From an uncultured Oscillospiraceae bacterium (GTDB taxonomy: Bacteria > Bacillota > Clostridia > Oscillospirales > Oscillospiraceae): 35,813 nucleotides of DNA. The stretch covers positions 1-35,813 of the forward strand of contig CAJUQS010000190.1 in the NCBI GenBank assembly GCA_910588365.1. Direction: 5' to 3'. Position numbers and translations under genes: made by a program. The notes beneath the pieces were generated by a model that was given only the letters and a program-made list of their open reading frames with translations, had not been told where the DNA came from and made no database searches. Shown in pieces: positions 1 through 6,944 of the stretch (positions are counted from its first letter, which is position 1; each line of letters opens with the position of its first letter).

Positions 1-19
1 GGAATGACCAGCAGCGAGA

Positions 20-80
20 GATTTTTTCACCAGACAAGGCAAAAAATCGCAGGAATACTTTGTGTATTTCAAGATTTTTT
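20..80. repeat. Three alternating arms able to form exclusive hairpins
   Basis: GATTTTTT at 20-27, its complement AAAAAATC at 41-48, and GATTTTTT again at 73-80. The middle arm can pair with either outer arm. Within the second pairing, GGAATAC and GTATTTC extend the stem. No gene is visible between 1 and 196. It looks like part of an intergenic repeat rather than a known riboswitch, and no class is assigned. Confidence 0.35.
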
Positions 81-111
81 AACGCAGTCCGGCGGAAAAA
101 GATCCGCTGTT

Positions 112-162
112 TGGGCGTTTTGACATTTTTCAAACACGCCCAAGGCAAAACTTCGTTTTGCC
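112..162. terminator. Pair of adjacent hairpins downstream of the dehydrogenase gene
   Basis: The first hairpin has arms TTGGGCGT and ACGCCCAA, extended inward by TTTGA/TCAAA. It is followed directly by AGGCAAAAC-TTC-GTTTTGCCT, a perfect 9-bp stem at 142-162. They lie just past the 3' end of the minus-strand dehydrogenase gene. There is no clean T tract on the minus strand, so a terminator role is tentative. Confidence 0.35.
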
Positions 163-196
163 TGTTATCGTACCGCAGGAGGGGGCAAAAATACCG

Positions 197-1162
197 TCAG
201 AGATTGACGGCGTTCACCGTTTTTCCGGCCAGGAAAGCGCGCAGGTTCTCCACGGCAATGTCCATCAGCCGCTGCCGGGCCTCCAGGGAGGCCCAGCTGA
301 TATGGGGGGTGATGACGCAGTTTTTGGCCGTGAGCAGGGGGCTGTCCGCCGGAATGGGCTCCGCGTCCGCCACGTCCACGCCGGCGGCATAGAGCTTGCC
401 GCTGTTGAGGGCTTCCGCCACGTCCTGCTCCACGATAAGGGGCCCCCGGCTGTTGTTGAGCAGGATGGCCCCATCCTTCATGCGGGCGATGGACTCACGG
501 TTGATGATGCCCCGGGTCTCCGGGAACAGGGGGCAGTGGAGGCTGACCACGTCGCTGCGGCCCAGCAGCTCCTCCAGGGGAACATACCGGGCGGCGGCGC
601 TCCCGTCCGGCCAGCTGCGGCGGCTGTGGGCGACGACCTCCATGCCCAGAGCGGCGGCAATCTCCCCCACCGCCCGGCCGATGCTGCCGTAGCCCACAAT
701 GCCCATGGTCTTCCCCGCCAGCTCAATGAGGGGGTAGTCCCAGAAGCAGTAGTCCGCGCAGCGGCTCCAGGCCCCCTGGTGGACCGCCCGGTCGTGGTGC
801 CCCACGTGGTGGCAGATCTCCAGCAGCAGGGCGATGGCCGCCTGCGCCACGGACCAGGTGCCGTAGCCGGGGACGTTGCACACGGGGATGGACCGCTCCC
901 GGGCGGCCTCCGTGTCCACCACATTGTACCCCGTGGCCAGAATGCCGATGTACTTCACCCCCGGGCACCGCTCCAGGGTCCGGCGGGAGATGGGCGTCTT
1001 GTTGGTCAGCACGATTTCGCTGTCCCCAATCCGCCGGACAATCTCGTCCTCGCCGTCCAGGGGCGTGCGGTCGTAGACCGTCAGCGCCCCCTGCGCCTCC
1101 ATGCCGCTCCAGCTCAGATCGCCGGGGTTGAGGCAGTATCCGTCCAGTACCACAATTTTCAT
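197..1162 (-). CDS. D-2-hydroxyacid dehydrogenase (glycerate/hydroxypyruvate reductase-like)
   Basis: A 321-aa NAD(P)-dependent D-isomer 2-hydroxyacid dehydrogenase, predicted to interconvert a 2-keto acid and a D-2-hydroxy acid in the cytoplasm. The nucleotide-binding glycine motif GIVGYGSIG lies near residue 155. The catalytic Arg is in NNSRGP, the Glu region is AEPIPADSPLL, and the catalytic His is in TPHISWAS near the C-terminus. The length is normal for the family. The start ATG at 1162 follows GGGGAGG at good spacing, and a promoter is visible upstream, so it is probably transcribed alone although RNase J lies upstream on the same strand. The overall pattern is closest to HprA-type glycerate dehydrogenases, but the substrate cannot be fixed from sequence alone. 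Confidence 0.9.
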   Translation of the reverse strand: MKIVVLDGYCLNPGDLSWSGMEAQGALTVYDRTPLDGEDEIVRRIGDSEIVLTNKTPISRRTLERCPGVKYIGILATGYNVVDTEAARERSIPVCNVPGYGTWSVAQAAIALLLEICHHVGHHDRAVHQGAWSRCADYCFWDYPLIELAGKTMGIVGYGSIGRAVGEIAAALGMEVVAHSRRSWPDGSAAARYVPLEELLGRSDVVSLHCPLFPETRGIINRESIARMKDGAILLNNSRGPLIVEQDVAEALNSGKLYAAGVDVADAEPIPADSPLLTAKNCVITPHISWASLEARQRLMDIAVENLRAFLAGKTVNAVNL

Positions 1163-1203
1163 AGCAGACCTCCCCGCCGGCCGCCGGGCCGGCGTTTTTC
1201 CCT

Positions 1204-1232
1204 ATTCTATACCAAAGCGCTCCGGGACGCAA
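1204..1232 (-). promoter_or_regulatory. Sigma-A-type promoter of the dehydrogenase gene
   Basis: On the minus strand, -35 TTGCGT (1227-1232) and -10 TAGAAT (1204-1209) are separated by 17 bp. It lies 42 bp upstream of the start codon and downstream of the RNase J terminator. Confidence 0.6.
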
Positions 1233-1276
1233 GGGATCCCGCCCCTTCTTTTTGCGCCAATGGGGGCTCCTCCCGG

Positions 1277-1304
1277 CAAAAAGGGGCCGGGGGAGATCCC
1301 CCGG
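1277..1304 (-). terminator. Intrinsic terminator of the RNase J gene
   Basis: The palindrome at 1287-1304 has arms CCGGGGGA and TCCCCCGG. On the minus strand it is followed by CCCC and a T5 run. It lies 17 bp past the RNase J stop codon. Confidence 0.75.
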
Positions 1305-1320
1305 CGTTTTGGTACAGCTT

Positions 1321-2979
1321 CTATGAAATGCGGTTGACCACGGGGATGACCATGGGACTGCGCTTGGTGTGCTTGAAGAGGTAGCCGCTGACGGCGGACT
1401 TCACCGCGCCCCGCAGCTCGTTCATGTCCCGGCTCTTCTTGCCGATGGCGGCCAGGGCAGCGGAGCCGGCCACCTCCCGCAGCTCCCGCATCAGCTCCTC
1501 GGACTCCTTGACGTAGATGAAGCCCCGGGTGATGATCTCCGGGTCCCCCAGGATCTGGCCGTGCTGGAGGTTGAGGATAACCACCACCATACCGTCCTCT
1601 GCCAGGATCTTCCGATCCCTGAGCACCACCGCGCCCACGTCGCCCACGCCGCTGCCGTCCACCAGCACGGAGCCGGAGGGGGCGGGGTTGTCGGCGATCT
1701 TGATGGTCTTGGTGGTCAGCTCAATAACGCTGCCGATGTCCGGCAGGACGATGTTCTTGCGGTCCATGCCCATCTCCATGGCCAGCTTCATGTGCCGGCG
1801 GAGCATCTTCTGCTCCCCGTGGAGGGGCACGAAGAACTTGGGCCGGGTGAGGGCGTGGATGATCTTCAGCTCCTCCTGGCAGGCGTGGCCGGAGACGTGG
1901 AGGGGGTCGCTCTTATCGTAGATGACCTCCACGTCCTTGCGGAAGAGCTCGTTGATCACGCGGCCGATGGTCTTCTCGTTGCCGGGGATGGCGCTGGCGG
2001 AGATGATGACCCGGTCGCCGGGGCCCACGTCGATCTGCCGGTGCTGGGAGAAGGCCATGCGGTACAGGGCGCTCATGGCCTCGCCCTGGCTGCCGGTGGT
2101 CACCAGGACCTGCTTGTCCAGGGGCATGGATTTGATCTTGTTGAGGTCCACCACCGTGTTTTTAGGCAGCTTCATATAGCCCAGCTCCGTGGACACCCGC
2201 ATGATGTTCTCCATGCTCCGGCCGGAGACCGCCACCTTCCGCCCGCAGGCGGCGGCGGCGTCAATGACCTGCTGGATGCGGTGGACGTTGGAGGCGAAGG
2301 TGGTGACGATGATGCGCTGCTTGCAGCCGGTAAAGAGCCGGTCAAAGGTCTTGCCCACGATGCGCTCGCTCATGGTGTAGCCCGGGCGCTCCACGTTGGT
2401 GGAGTCCGCCAGCAGGGCCAGCACCCCCTCCCGGCCCAGCTCGCCGAAGCGGCCCAGGTCGATGACCTCCCCGTCGATGGGGGTGGAGTCGATCTTGAAG
2501 TCGCCGGTGTGGACGATGACGCCCATGCTGGTGTGGATGGCGAAGGCCACGGAGTCGGCGATGGAGTGGTTGACGTGGATGAACTCCACGTAGAACTTGC
2601 CCACCCGGATCATCTCGCCGGCCTCCACGGTGATGAGCTTGGTCTGCTTGAGCAGGCCGTGCTCCTCCAGCTTCAGCTTGATGAGCCCCGCGGTCAGGCG
2701 GGTGCAGTAGACGGGCATATTCACCTGGCGCAGGATATAGGGGATGGCGCCGATGTGGTCCTCGTGTCCGTGGGTAATGAACAGGCCCCGGATGCGGGCC
2801 CGGTTTTTCACCAGGTACGTCGCGTCGGGGATCACCAGATCGATGCCGTACATGTCCCCGTCCGGGAAGCCCATGCCGCAGTCCACCACGATGATCTCGC
2901 CGCCGTGTTCATAGACGGTCATATTCTTGCCGACCTCGTTGAGGCCGCCAAGAGGGATAATTTTCATTTTTTCTGCCAA
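1321..2979 (-). CDS. rnjA: Ribonuclease J
   Basis: Metallo-beta-lactamase/beta-CASP ribonuclease of about 552 aa, with 5'-to-3' exonuclease and endonuclease activity in bulk mRNA decay and rRNA maturation. The N-terminus reads KIIPLGGLNEVGKN. The zinc-site motif THGHEDH lies near residue 75, and the beta-CASP and C-terminal RNase J domains are present in full. The chosen start is TTG at 2979-2977 because AAGGAG (2989-2994) sits 9 bases upstream. The ATG at 3003 has no ribosome-binding site, and the internal ATG at 2967 is spaced too far from it. Whether this is the J1 or J2 paralogue cannot be told here. Confidence 0.93.
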   Translation of the reverse strand: MAEKMKIIPLGGLNEVGKNMTVYEHGGEIIVVDCGMGFPDGDMYGIDLVIPDATYLVKNRARIRGLFITHGHEDHIGAIPYILRQVNMPVYCTRLTAGLIKLKLEEHGLLKQTKLITVEAGEMIRVGKFYVEFIHVNHSIADSVAFAIHTSMGVIVHTGDFKIDSTPIDGEVIDLGRFGELGREGVLALLADSTNVERPGYTMSERIVGKTFDRLFTGCKQRIIVTTFASNVHRIQQVIDAAAACGRKVAVSGRSMENIMRVSTELGYMKLPKNTVVDLNKIKSMPLDKQVLVTTGSQGEAMSALYRMAFSQHRQIDVGPGDRVIISASAIPGNEKTIGRVINELFRKDVEVIYDKSDPLHVSGHACQEELKIIHALTRPKFFVPLHGEQKMLRRHMKLAMEMGMDRKNIVLPDIGSVIELTTKTIKIADNPAPSGSVLVDGSGVGDVGAVVLRDRKILAEDGMVVVILNLQHGQILGDPEIITRGFIYVKESEELMRELREVAGSAALAAIGKKSRDMNELRGAVKSAVSGYLFKHTKRSPMVIPVVNRIS

Positions 2980-3003
2980 AATTTTGCACTCCTTTTTGTT
3001 CAT

Positions 3004-3388
3004 TCAGTCAAATTTCAGGGGAGAAAAGCGCAACAAAAACAGACGGGAAGGGCGCCCGGAAACCGCACCTGGAATCGTGGGTGGCCGGGGGGCCTCTGCC
3101 CGCTATGTAGTTCGGAATGGCTTTTCCCGCGGTCTGCCGCTCACGGCGCATACCGCAATATTTTTATTACTTCCAAACGGAAAGGCAGGAAGTAACGTAT
3201 GCCATGCTTTTCGGCTGCCGCCGCCCTTCGGCGGCGAGGAAAAACAGCCGGATCATATCACAGGCCCGCCCGCGGCGGCCTGTAAAAAACAGAGAAAACA
3301 GGGGGTCTGTCCGCGAGACCCGCACCTAATCTTTCTTAGTATATCACACTTTTTTCAAAAAGTATACATAAATTTTTCAACGGCGGGC
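3004..3388. other. Long non-coding gap upstream of the RNase J gene
   Basis: No coding region is supported. It contains a GC hairpin near 3218-3237 (GCCGCC/GGCGGC arms), an inverted repeat TTACTTCC/GGAAGTAA around 3167-3195, and A/T-rich DNA near 3330-3380. RNase J must be transcribed from here unless it reads through from rplT, but no -35/-10 pair convinced me. Confidence 0.5.
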
Positions 3389-3413
3389 AAAAAAACGGTA
3401 TCCTTCGATACCG
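3389..3413 (-). terminator. Intrinsic terminator (distal) of infC-rpmI-rplT
   Basis: On the minus strand, CGGTATC-GAAG-GATACCG (3396-3413) is followed by a T7 run. It is the distal of two terminator-like hairpins after rplT. Confidence 0.75.
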
Positions 3414-3500
3414 GGGCGCAGGCGGGGCTCTGTTTGTCAAAAAAGGTGCCCGGCATCTTCTTTGACAAACAGAGCCCCGGCATCCTTCGATACCGGGGCG
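3400..3500. repeat. Direct repeat flanking an 18-bp inverted repeat after rplT
   Basis: The 19-bp string ATCCTTCGATACCGGGGCG occurs at 3400-3418 and again at 3482-3500. Between them is a perfect inverted repeat, GGGGCTCTGTTTGTCAAA at 3424-3441 and its complement at 3461-3478. The proximal copy also forms a hairpin, CCCCGGCATC/GATACCGGGG (3475-3498). Together this looks like a duplicated terminator region. Confidence 0.7.
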
Positions 3501-3520
3501 TCCTGTATCCGATGAATCGT

Positions 3521-3877
3521 TTACGCGATGGCCTTCTTTGCCATATCCACCAGCTGGGTGAAGGCGGCCGCGTTGTTCACGGCCAGCTCGGAGAGCATCT
3601 TGCGGTCGATGGCCACACCGGCGCTCTTCAGTCCGTGCATGAAGGTGGAGTAGTTCATCCCGTTGAGCTTGCAGGCGGCGCTGATTCGGGTGATCCACAG
3701 GCGGCGGAAATCTCTCTTCTTCAGGCGGCGTCCCGTATACGCGTAGGTCAGGGACTTCATCACCTGCTGGTTTGCCATCTTGAAATGCTTGCTCTTGGCG
3801 CCCCAGTAGCCCTTGGCCATCTTCAGGACCTTGTTCCTTCTCTTGCGGGACATCATCGCGCCCTTAACTCTTGCCAT
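3521..3877 (-). CDS. rplT: 50S ribosomal protein L20
   Basis: A 118-aa L20 of normal family length, needed for early assembly of the large subunit. The basic N-terminus begins MARVKGAMMSRKRRNKVLK, followed by conserved stretches such as GYWGAKSKHFKMA and RRDFRRLWI-type sequence. The start ATG follows TAGGAGG. It is the last gene of infC-rpmI-rplT, 33 bp after rpmI. In Firmicutes, L20 usually represses its own operon through the leader, and a candidate leader is visible upstream of infC. Confidence 0.97.
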   Translation of the reverse strand: MARVKGAMMSRKRRNKVLKMAKGYWGAKSKHFKMANQQVMKSLTYAYTGRRLKKRDFRRLWITRISAACKLNGMNYSTFMHGLKSAGVAIDRKMLSELAVNNAAAFTQLVDMAKKAIA

Positions 3878-3910
3878 TGTAAAAGCCTCCTATTCTAAGC
3901 GTATCGTATC

Positions 3911-4108
3911 TTATTTGTAAGGGATCATCTTGCGGATCGCGGATTCGTTGGTCACGTCGGCATAGCCGCCCGCCCGCAGACGACGGGTACGCTTGGTATC
4001 CTTCTTGGTGAGGATGTGGCTCTTAAAGGCCTTGGCCCGTTTGACCTTCCCGTTCTTGGTCAGGCTGAATCTCTTCTTGGCACCGCTGTGGCTCTTCAGT
4101 TTCGGCAT
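3911..4108 (-). CDS. rpmI: 50S ribosomal protein L35
   Basis: A 65-aa basic protein beginning MPKLKSHSGAKKRF and ending in RKMIPYK, the usual length and layout of L35. The start at 4108 is preceded by AAGGAG 10 bases upstream. A longer open frame extends to 4279, but only because of readthrough into infC sequence, and it has no family support. It lies between infC and rplT. Confidence 0.97.
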   Translation of the reverse strand: MPKLKSHSGAKKRFSLTKNGKVKRAKAFKSHILTKKDTKRTRRLRAGGYADVTNESAIRKMIPYK

Positions 4109-4163
4109 AATTCTAAAACTCCTTCCGTTTGTTTCCGCTTTCGCGCGGGAAAACCCTCTCCGC

Positions 4164-4676
4164 TCACTTCTTGGGGGAGAGGAACATGGACATGTTACGG
4201 CCCTCCAGCTTGGCTCCCTTATCGACGTTGGCAATCCCGGCGCACTGCTCCGCGAACTTGTCCAAAAGCTTCCTGCCAATATCGGTGTGGGCCATCTCGC
4301 GCCCGCGGAAACGGACGGAAACCTTCACCCGGTTGCCTTCGGTAAGGAACTTCTGTGCGTTTTTCAGCTTCACGTTGAAATCGCCCACGTCAATGCCGGG
4401 GGACATGCGGATCTCCTTGATCTCCACCACGTGCTGGTTCTTACGGGCCTCTTTTTCGCGCTTGCCCTGCTCGAACCGGAATTTTCCGTAGTCCATCAGC
4501 TTGCACACCGGGGGATTGGCCTGGGGAGAGATCTTCACCAGGTCCATGCCCTTCTCGTCGGCAATCCGCAGAGCCTCGTCTGCGGACATGATACCCAGCT
4601 GCTCGCCGCCGCTGCCGATCAGACGCAGTTCCTTGTCGCGAATGTCCTCATTCAGTTGATGCGTTACAGTGCTAAT
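4164..4676 (-). CDS. infC: Translation initiation factor IF-3, AUU start codon
   Basis: A 170-aa IF-3 that binds the 30S subunit, prevents premature 50S joining and checks start-codon pairing. The N-domain reads HQLNEDIRDKELRLIG, the linker is lysine-rich, and the C-domain contains VSVRFRGREMAH. The nearest ATG (4589) would remove about 29 conserved N-terminal residues. In-frame ATT at 4676-4674 is preceded by AAGGAGG 9 bases upstream and restores the standard length. infC in many bacteria uses AUU, which lets IF-3 limit its own synthesis. First gene of infC-rpmI-rplT. Confidence 0.95.
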   Translation of the reverse strand: MSTVTHQLNEDIRDKELRLIGSGGEQLGIMSADEALRIADEKGMDLVKISPQANPPVCKLMDYGKFRFEQGKREKEARKNQHVVEIKEIRMSPGIDVGDFNVKLKNAQKFLTEGNRVKVSVRFRGREMAHTDIGRKLLDKFAEQCAGIANVDKGAKLEGRNMSMFLSPKK

Positions 4677-4730
4677 ACCAGGACACCTCCTTCAACATTT
4701 TGCCCAAATAGACGCGACACAAAACAAGAC

Positions 4731-4754
4731 GTGCGGATGCAACCGCATCCGCAC
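4731..4754 (-). terminator. Attenuator hairpin in the infC leader
   Basis: On the minus strand, GTGCGGATGC-GGTT-GCATCCGCAC is a perfect 10-bp stem followed by GTCTTGTTTTG. It lies 55 bp before the infC start codon and inside the transcribed leader, so it probably acts as a conditional terminator. Confidence 0.65.
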
Positions 4755-4823
4755 GAACACACGCGCCCCGCACATGGAGGGCGCTGAAAAGTCCTGTGAA
4801 CCCCTTCGCTTCGCTGGGGGTGA

Positions 4824-4840
4824 GGCGGATGCATCCGGCC
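4824..4840 (-). promoter_or_regulatory. Candidate anti-attenuator arm of an L20-type leader
   Basis: The transcript holds GGCCGGATGCATCCGCC here. Its GCATCCGC can pair with GCGGATGC in the first arm of the downstream attenuator (4731-4754), so the two structures exclude each other. Firmicutes infC operons are known to carry an L20-responsive leader. Assignment to that class is inference. Confidence 0.5.
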
Positions 4841-4861
4841 TGCTTTGTTTTTCGCGTCTCT

Positions 4862-4890
4862 ACTATACCAGCCTTTTTCGCCCTTGTCAA
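4862..4890 (-). promoter_or_regulatory. Strong promoter of infC-rpmI-rplT
   Basis: On the minus strand, TTGACA (4885-4890), a 17-bp spacer, then TATAGT (4862-4867): a near-consensus vegetative promoter. It gives a leader of about 180 nt before infC. Confidence 0.88.
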
Positions 4891-4944
4891 GGGCATTCCG
4901 GCTTTATTTTCGCCATTTTCCGGGCCGGCGGGCCCGTCCGCCGG

Positions 4945-5637
4945 CTATATGCCGCTCAGATCCCCCATCAGGGACATGCGGTAGATGTTCTCGCCGGTGC
5001 GGACGTAGTGATCGTCCAGGGCCTGGCAGGCGGCCGCCAGATCCCCCTGCCGGATGGACTCCAGCATCCGCCTGTGGGGGGAGGCCAGATCCCGGATGTG
5101 GCCCGGGATCTTCCGGTTGGTGGCCTGGACGGTCAGGAACATGGCGCCGTTGAGGGGGCTGAGCAGCTCCCACATCTGGATCAGCCGGTCAATCTGGCCG
5201 GAGAGGATGATCTGCCTGTGGAAGCGCTCGTCCGCGTTGACCTCCTTGAGGGTGTTGCCGGTCCCGGCCAGGGCCTGCATCTCCTCCAGGGCGGTCTCCA
5301 TTATGAAAATCCCCTGGTCGTTGATGTGGCACCCCCCCTTCTGGAGCGCCAGCTTCTCCAGGTTGCCCCGGAGGAAGAACACCTCGTAGGCGTCCTTGGG
5401 GGAGAGCAGCGCCACGGTGCAACCCTTGTTGGGCTGGTAGTCCACCAGCCCCTCGATGGCCAGCTGCTTGAGGGCGTCCCGCACGGGGCCCCGGCTGATG
5501 CCCAGGGCGCTGGCAATGTCGTTCTCCACCAGCTTCTCCTGGGGAGGGAGGTTCCCGTTGATGATCTGCTCCCGGAGATAGACCAGGGCCTTCTGGGAGT
5601 AGCTCTGCCGGGTCCCTTCATCTGCTTTCTGCTTCAT
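4945..5637 (-). CDS. GntR family transcriptional regulator, FCD subfamily
   Basis: A 230-aa DNA-binding regulator. The N-terminal winged helix includes LREQIINGNLPPQEKLVEND and ISRGPVRDALKQLAIEGLV (residues about 20-70). It is followed by an all-helical FCD ligand domain containing ERFHRQIILS and a late HRRMLESI segment, whose histidines commonly bind a metal in this family. The start ATG at 5637 is chosen over an upstream one at 5883 because the longer frame only reads antisense-like sequence inside the neighbouring gene. It starts 19 bp after the DegT-like gene, so the two are probably cotranscribed. It faces away from the peptide-transport operon and is its likely regulator. The effector is unknown. 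Confidence 0.88.
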   Translation of the reverse strand: MKQKADEGTRQSYSQKALVYLREQIINGNLPPQEKLVENDIASALGISRGPVRDALKQLAIEGLVDYQPNKGCTVALLSPKDAYEVFFLRGNLEKLALQKGGCHINDQGIFIMETALEEMQALAGTGNTLKEVNADERFHRQIILSGQIDRLIQMWELLSPLNGAMFLTVQATNRKIPGHIRDLASPHRRMLESIRQGDLAAACQALDDHYVRTGENIYRMSLMGDLSGI

Positions 5638-5656
5638 GTTCAACCCCGCCGCGCCG

Positions 5657-6697
5657 TCAGACAGCCTCCCGCGGCGGGACATAGTCCGCCAGGACCTGGG
5701 CCGTATACGCCATGTCCGACTCGTCCCGCCGCTGGTCGCAGGGGATGGAGAGCACGTGGTCGTAGATGTACTGCTCATCCGGGCAGCCCGCCAGATCCAC
5801 CAGGGGCCCCAGGGGCCAGAAGGCGGTGGTGCGGATGCCGCTGTCCGCCAGACAGGTCTGGAAGTGCTGCCGGTCATCGGCATAGACGGTGAAGTTGCAG
5901 GGCACGATCCCCTCCGGCAGGACGGGGAACACCGGGCGGAAGCCGGCGGGCTCCGCCGGGAGGCGGCTCAGGAGGGCGGCGTAGTTCTCCCGCCGCTGCC
6001 GCCGGATATGGTCCAGATCCGCGTGGCGCATGACGTACTCCGAGCGGGGGTCCCCCTCGCAGCTGTCGAAGATCCGGCGCAGGAGCATCTCCCCCTCCCA
6101 GAACACGTCGCTGCCCGCCGGGCCCAGCAGGGCCTGGCGCAGCTCCAGGTGCCGCCGGTGGACCGGCAGGGGCTCTTTGGCGAAGGCGCCGCCCCGCTTC
6201 AGGGCGAAGCCGCCGCAGCTCACGCCCATCCACTTGCGGAAGCTGCCTGCCGCGTAGTCGCACAGGGGGTCGATCCCCCCGTCGGAGAGGAGGGAGTGGG
6301 TCACGTCCTCGAAAATCACGACGCCCCGCTCCCGGCAGGCCCGGACGAAGTCCCGGTCATAGTTGAGAAAGCCGAAGTAGCCGCACAGGGACAGCACGCT
6401 GATCTCCTCCAGGACGGCGGGGTCGAATACGCTGCGCATGTCCCGGTCAATCCCGTAAAAGCGCAGCTGGTAGCCCGCCTTGGCGAAGGGCGCCAGCACC
6501 GTCTCGCAGGTATAGCGGGGGACGTAGGCCACCTTTTTGGTGTCCGTCCGCGCGATGTCCTCCAGACAGTAATAGATGCCGCACCGGCCGGACATCATCA
6601 GCCGCAGATCACCGCCCGGGGGGCAAATTTCCTCAAAATATCCATTCTCTGCTGAAAGTGTAGGCTCCTCTTGGAAGGATCCACCAATTTTCTTCAT
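5657..6697 (-). CDS. DegT/DnrJ/EryC1-like PLP-dependent aminotransferase-fold protein
   Basis: A 346-aa protein resembling fold-type I PLP enzymes of the DegT/DnrJ/EryC1/StrS group. Visible features are SGRCGIYY near residue 36, the cofactor-binding Asp in IFEDVTHS (D131, H134) and the candidate Schiff-base lysine in AAGSFRKWMG (K155). The family normally transaminates keto-sugars, but no sugar-nucleotide genes are nearby. Its place between a GntR regulator and a peptide-uptake operon suggests a different, perhaps amino-acid-related, substrate. It shares the divergent promoter region with that operon. Family assignment is fairly safe; the reaction is not known. Confidence 0.65.
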   Translation of the reverse strand: MKKIGGSFQEEPTLSAENGYFEEICPPGGDLRLMMSGRCGIYYCLEDIARTDTKKVAYVPRYTCETVLAPFAKAGYQLRFYGIDRDMRSVFDPAVLEEISVLSLCGYFGFLNYDRDFVRACRERGVVIFEDVTHSLLSDGGIDPLCDYAAGSFRKWMGVSCGGFALKRGGAFAKEPLPVHRRHLELRQALLGPAGSDVFWEGEMLLRRIFDSCEGDPRSEYVMRHADLDHIRRQRRENYAALLSRLPAEPAGFRPVFPVLPEGIVPCNFTVYADDRQHFQTCLADSGIRTTAFWPLGPLVDLAGCPDEQYIYDHVLSIPCDQRRDESDMAYTAQVLADYVPPREAV

Positions 6698-6751
6698 ATT
6701 TATATTCCCCTCTCAAATAATTTGCGCCGTGGGCGGACATTGCCGCCCTCA

Positions 6752-6780
6752 ATTGTATTCCCAATATAGTACAATGTCAA
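6752..6780 (-). promoter_or_regulatory. Promoter of the DegT-like/gntR pair
   Basis: On the minus strand, TTGACA (6775-6780), 17 bp, TACAAT (6752-6757). The inverted repeat ATTGTA (6752-6757)/TACAAT (6770-6775) overlaps it and could be an operator. Confidence 0.8.
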
Positions 6781-6799
6781 CAAAAACAAGAGAAAAAAT

Positions 6800-6835
6800 T
6801 TGTCTGTTTACAAAAATGTAAAATTGTTGACAATT
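6800..6835. promoter_or_regulatory. Cluster of inverted repeats between divergent promoters (candidate operators)
   Basis: Three overlapping dyads: TTGT-6-ACAA (6800-6813), TTTACA-AAAA-TGTAAA (6807-6822) and AATTGT-TG-ACAATT (6822-6835). The last covers the -35 of the plus-strand promoter. The shared TTGT/ACAA half-sites suggest sites for one dimeric regulator, most simply the adjacent GntR protein. Confidence 0.55.
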
Positions 6836-6855
6836 TGAGGGGGTAAGAGTATAAT
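6827..6855 (+). promoter_or_regulatory. Promoter of the peptide transport operon
   Basis: TTGACA (6827-6832), 17-bp spacer, TATAAT (6850-6855): an exact consensus pair, about 90 bp upstream of the first permease gene. Confidence 0.88.
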
Positions 6856-6944
6856 AGCACTAAATTTGCTGCGTGAATGACGGGGTGACATGCGGCGATT
6901 TGACCAAACCCGGTCTGAATAAGGAGGAAAAGGGAGGAAACTAC

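Noticed and set aside
1369..3195. 608-aa open frame on the plus strand opposite RNase J
   Set aside because: It is the GC-rich antisense shadow of rnjA; the translation is low-complexity His/Val/Gly/Asp-rich sequence with no family match.
3004..3388. RNase J promoter
   Set aside because: TATACT-like -10 boxes exist near 3330-3370 but none has an acceptable -35 at 16-18 bp.
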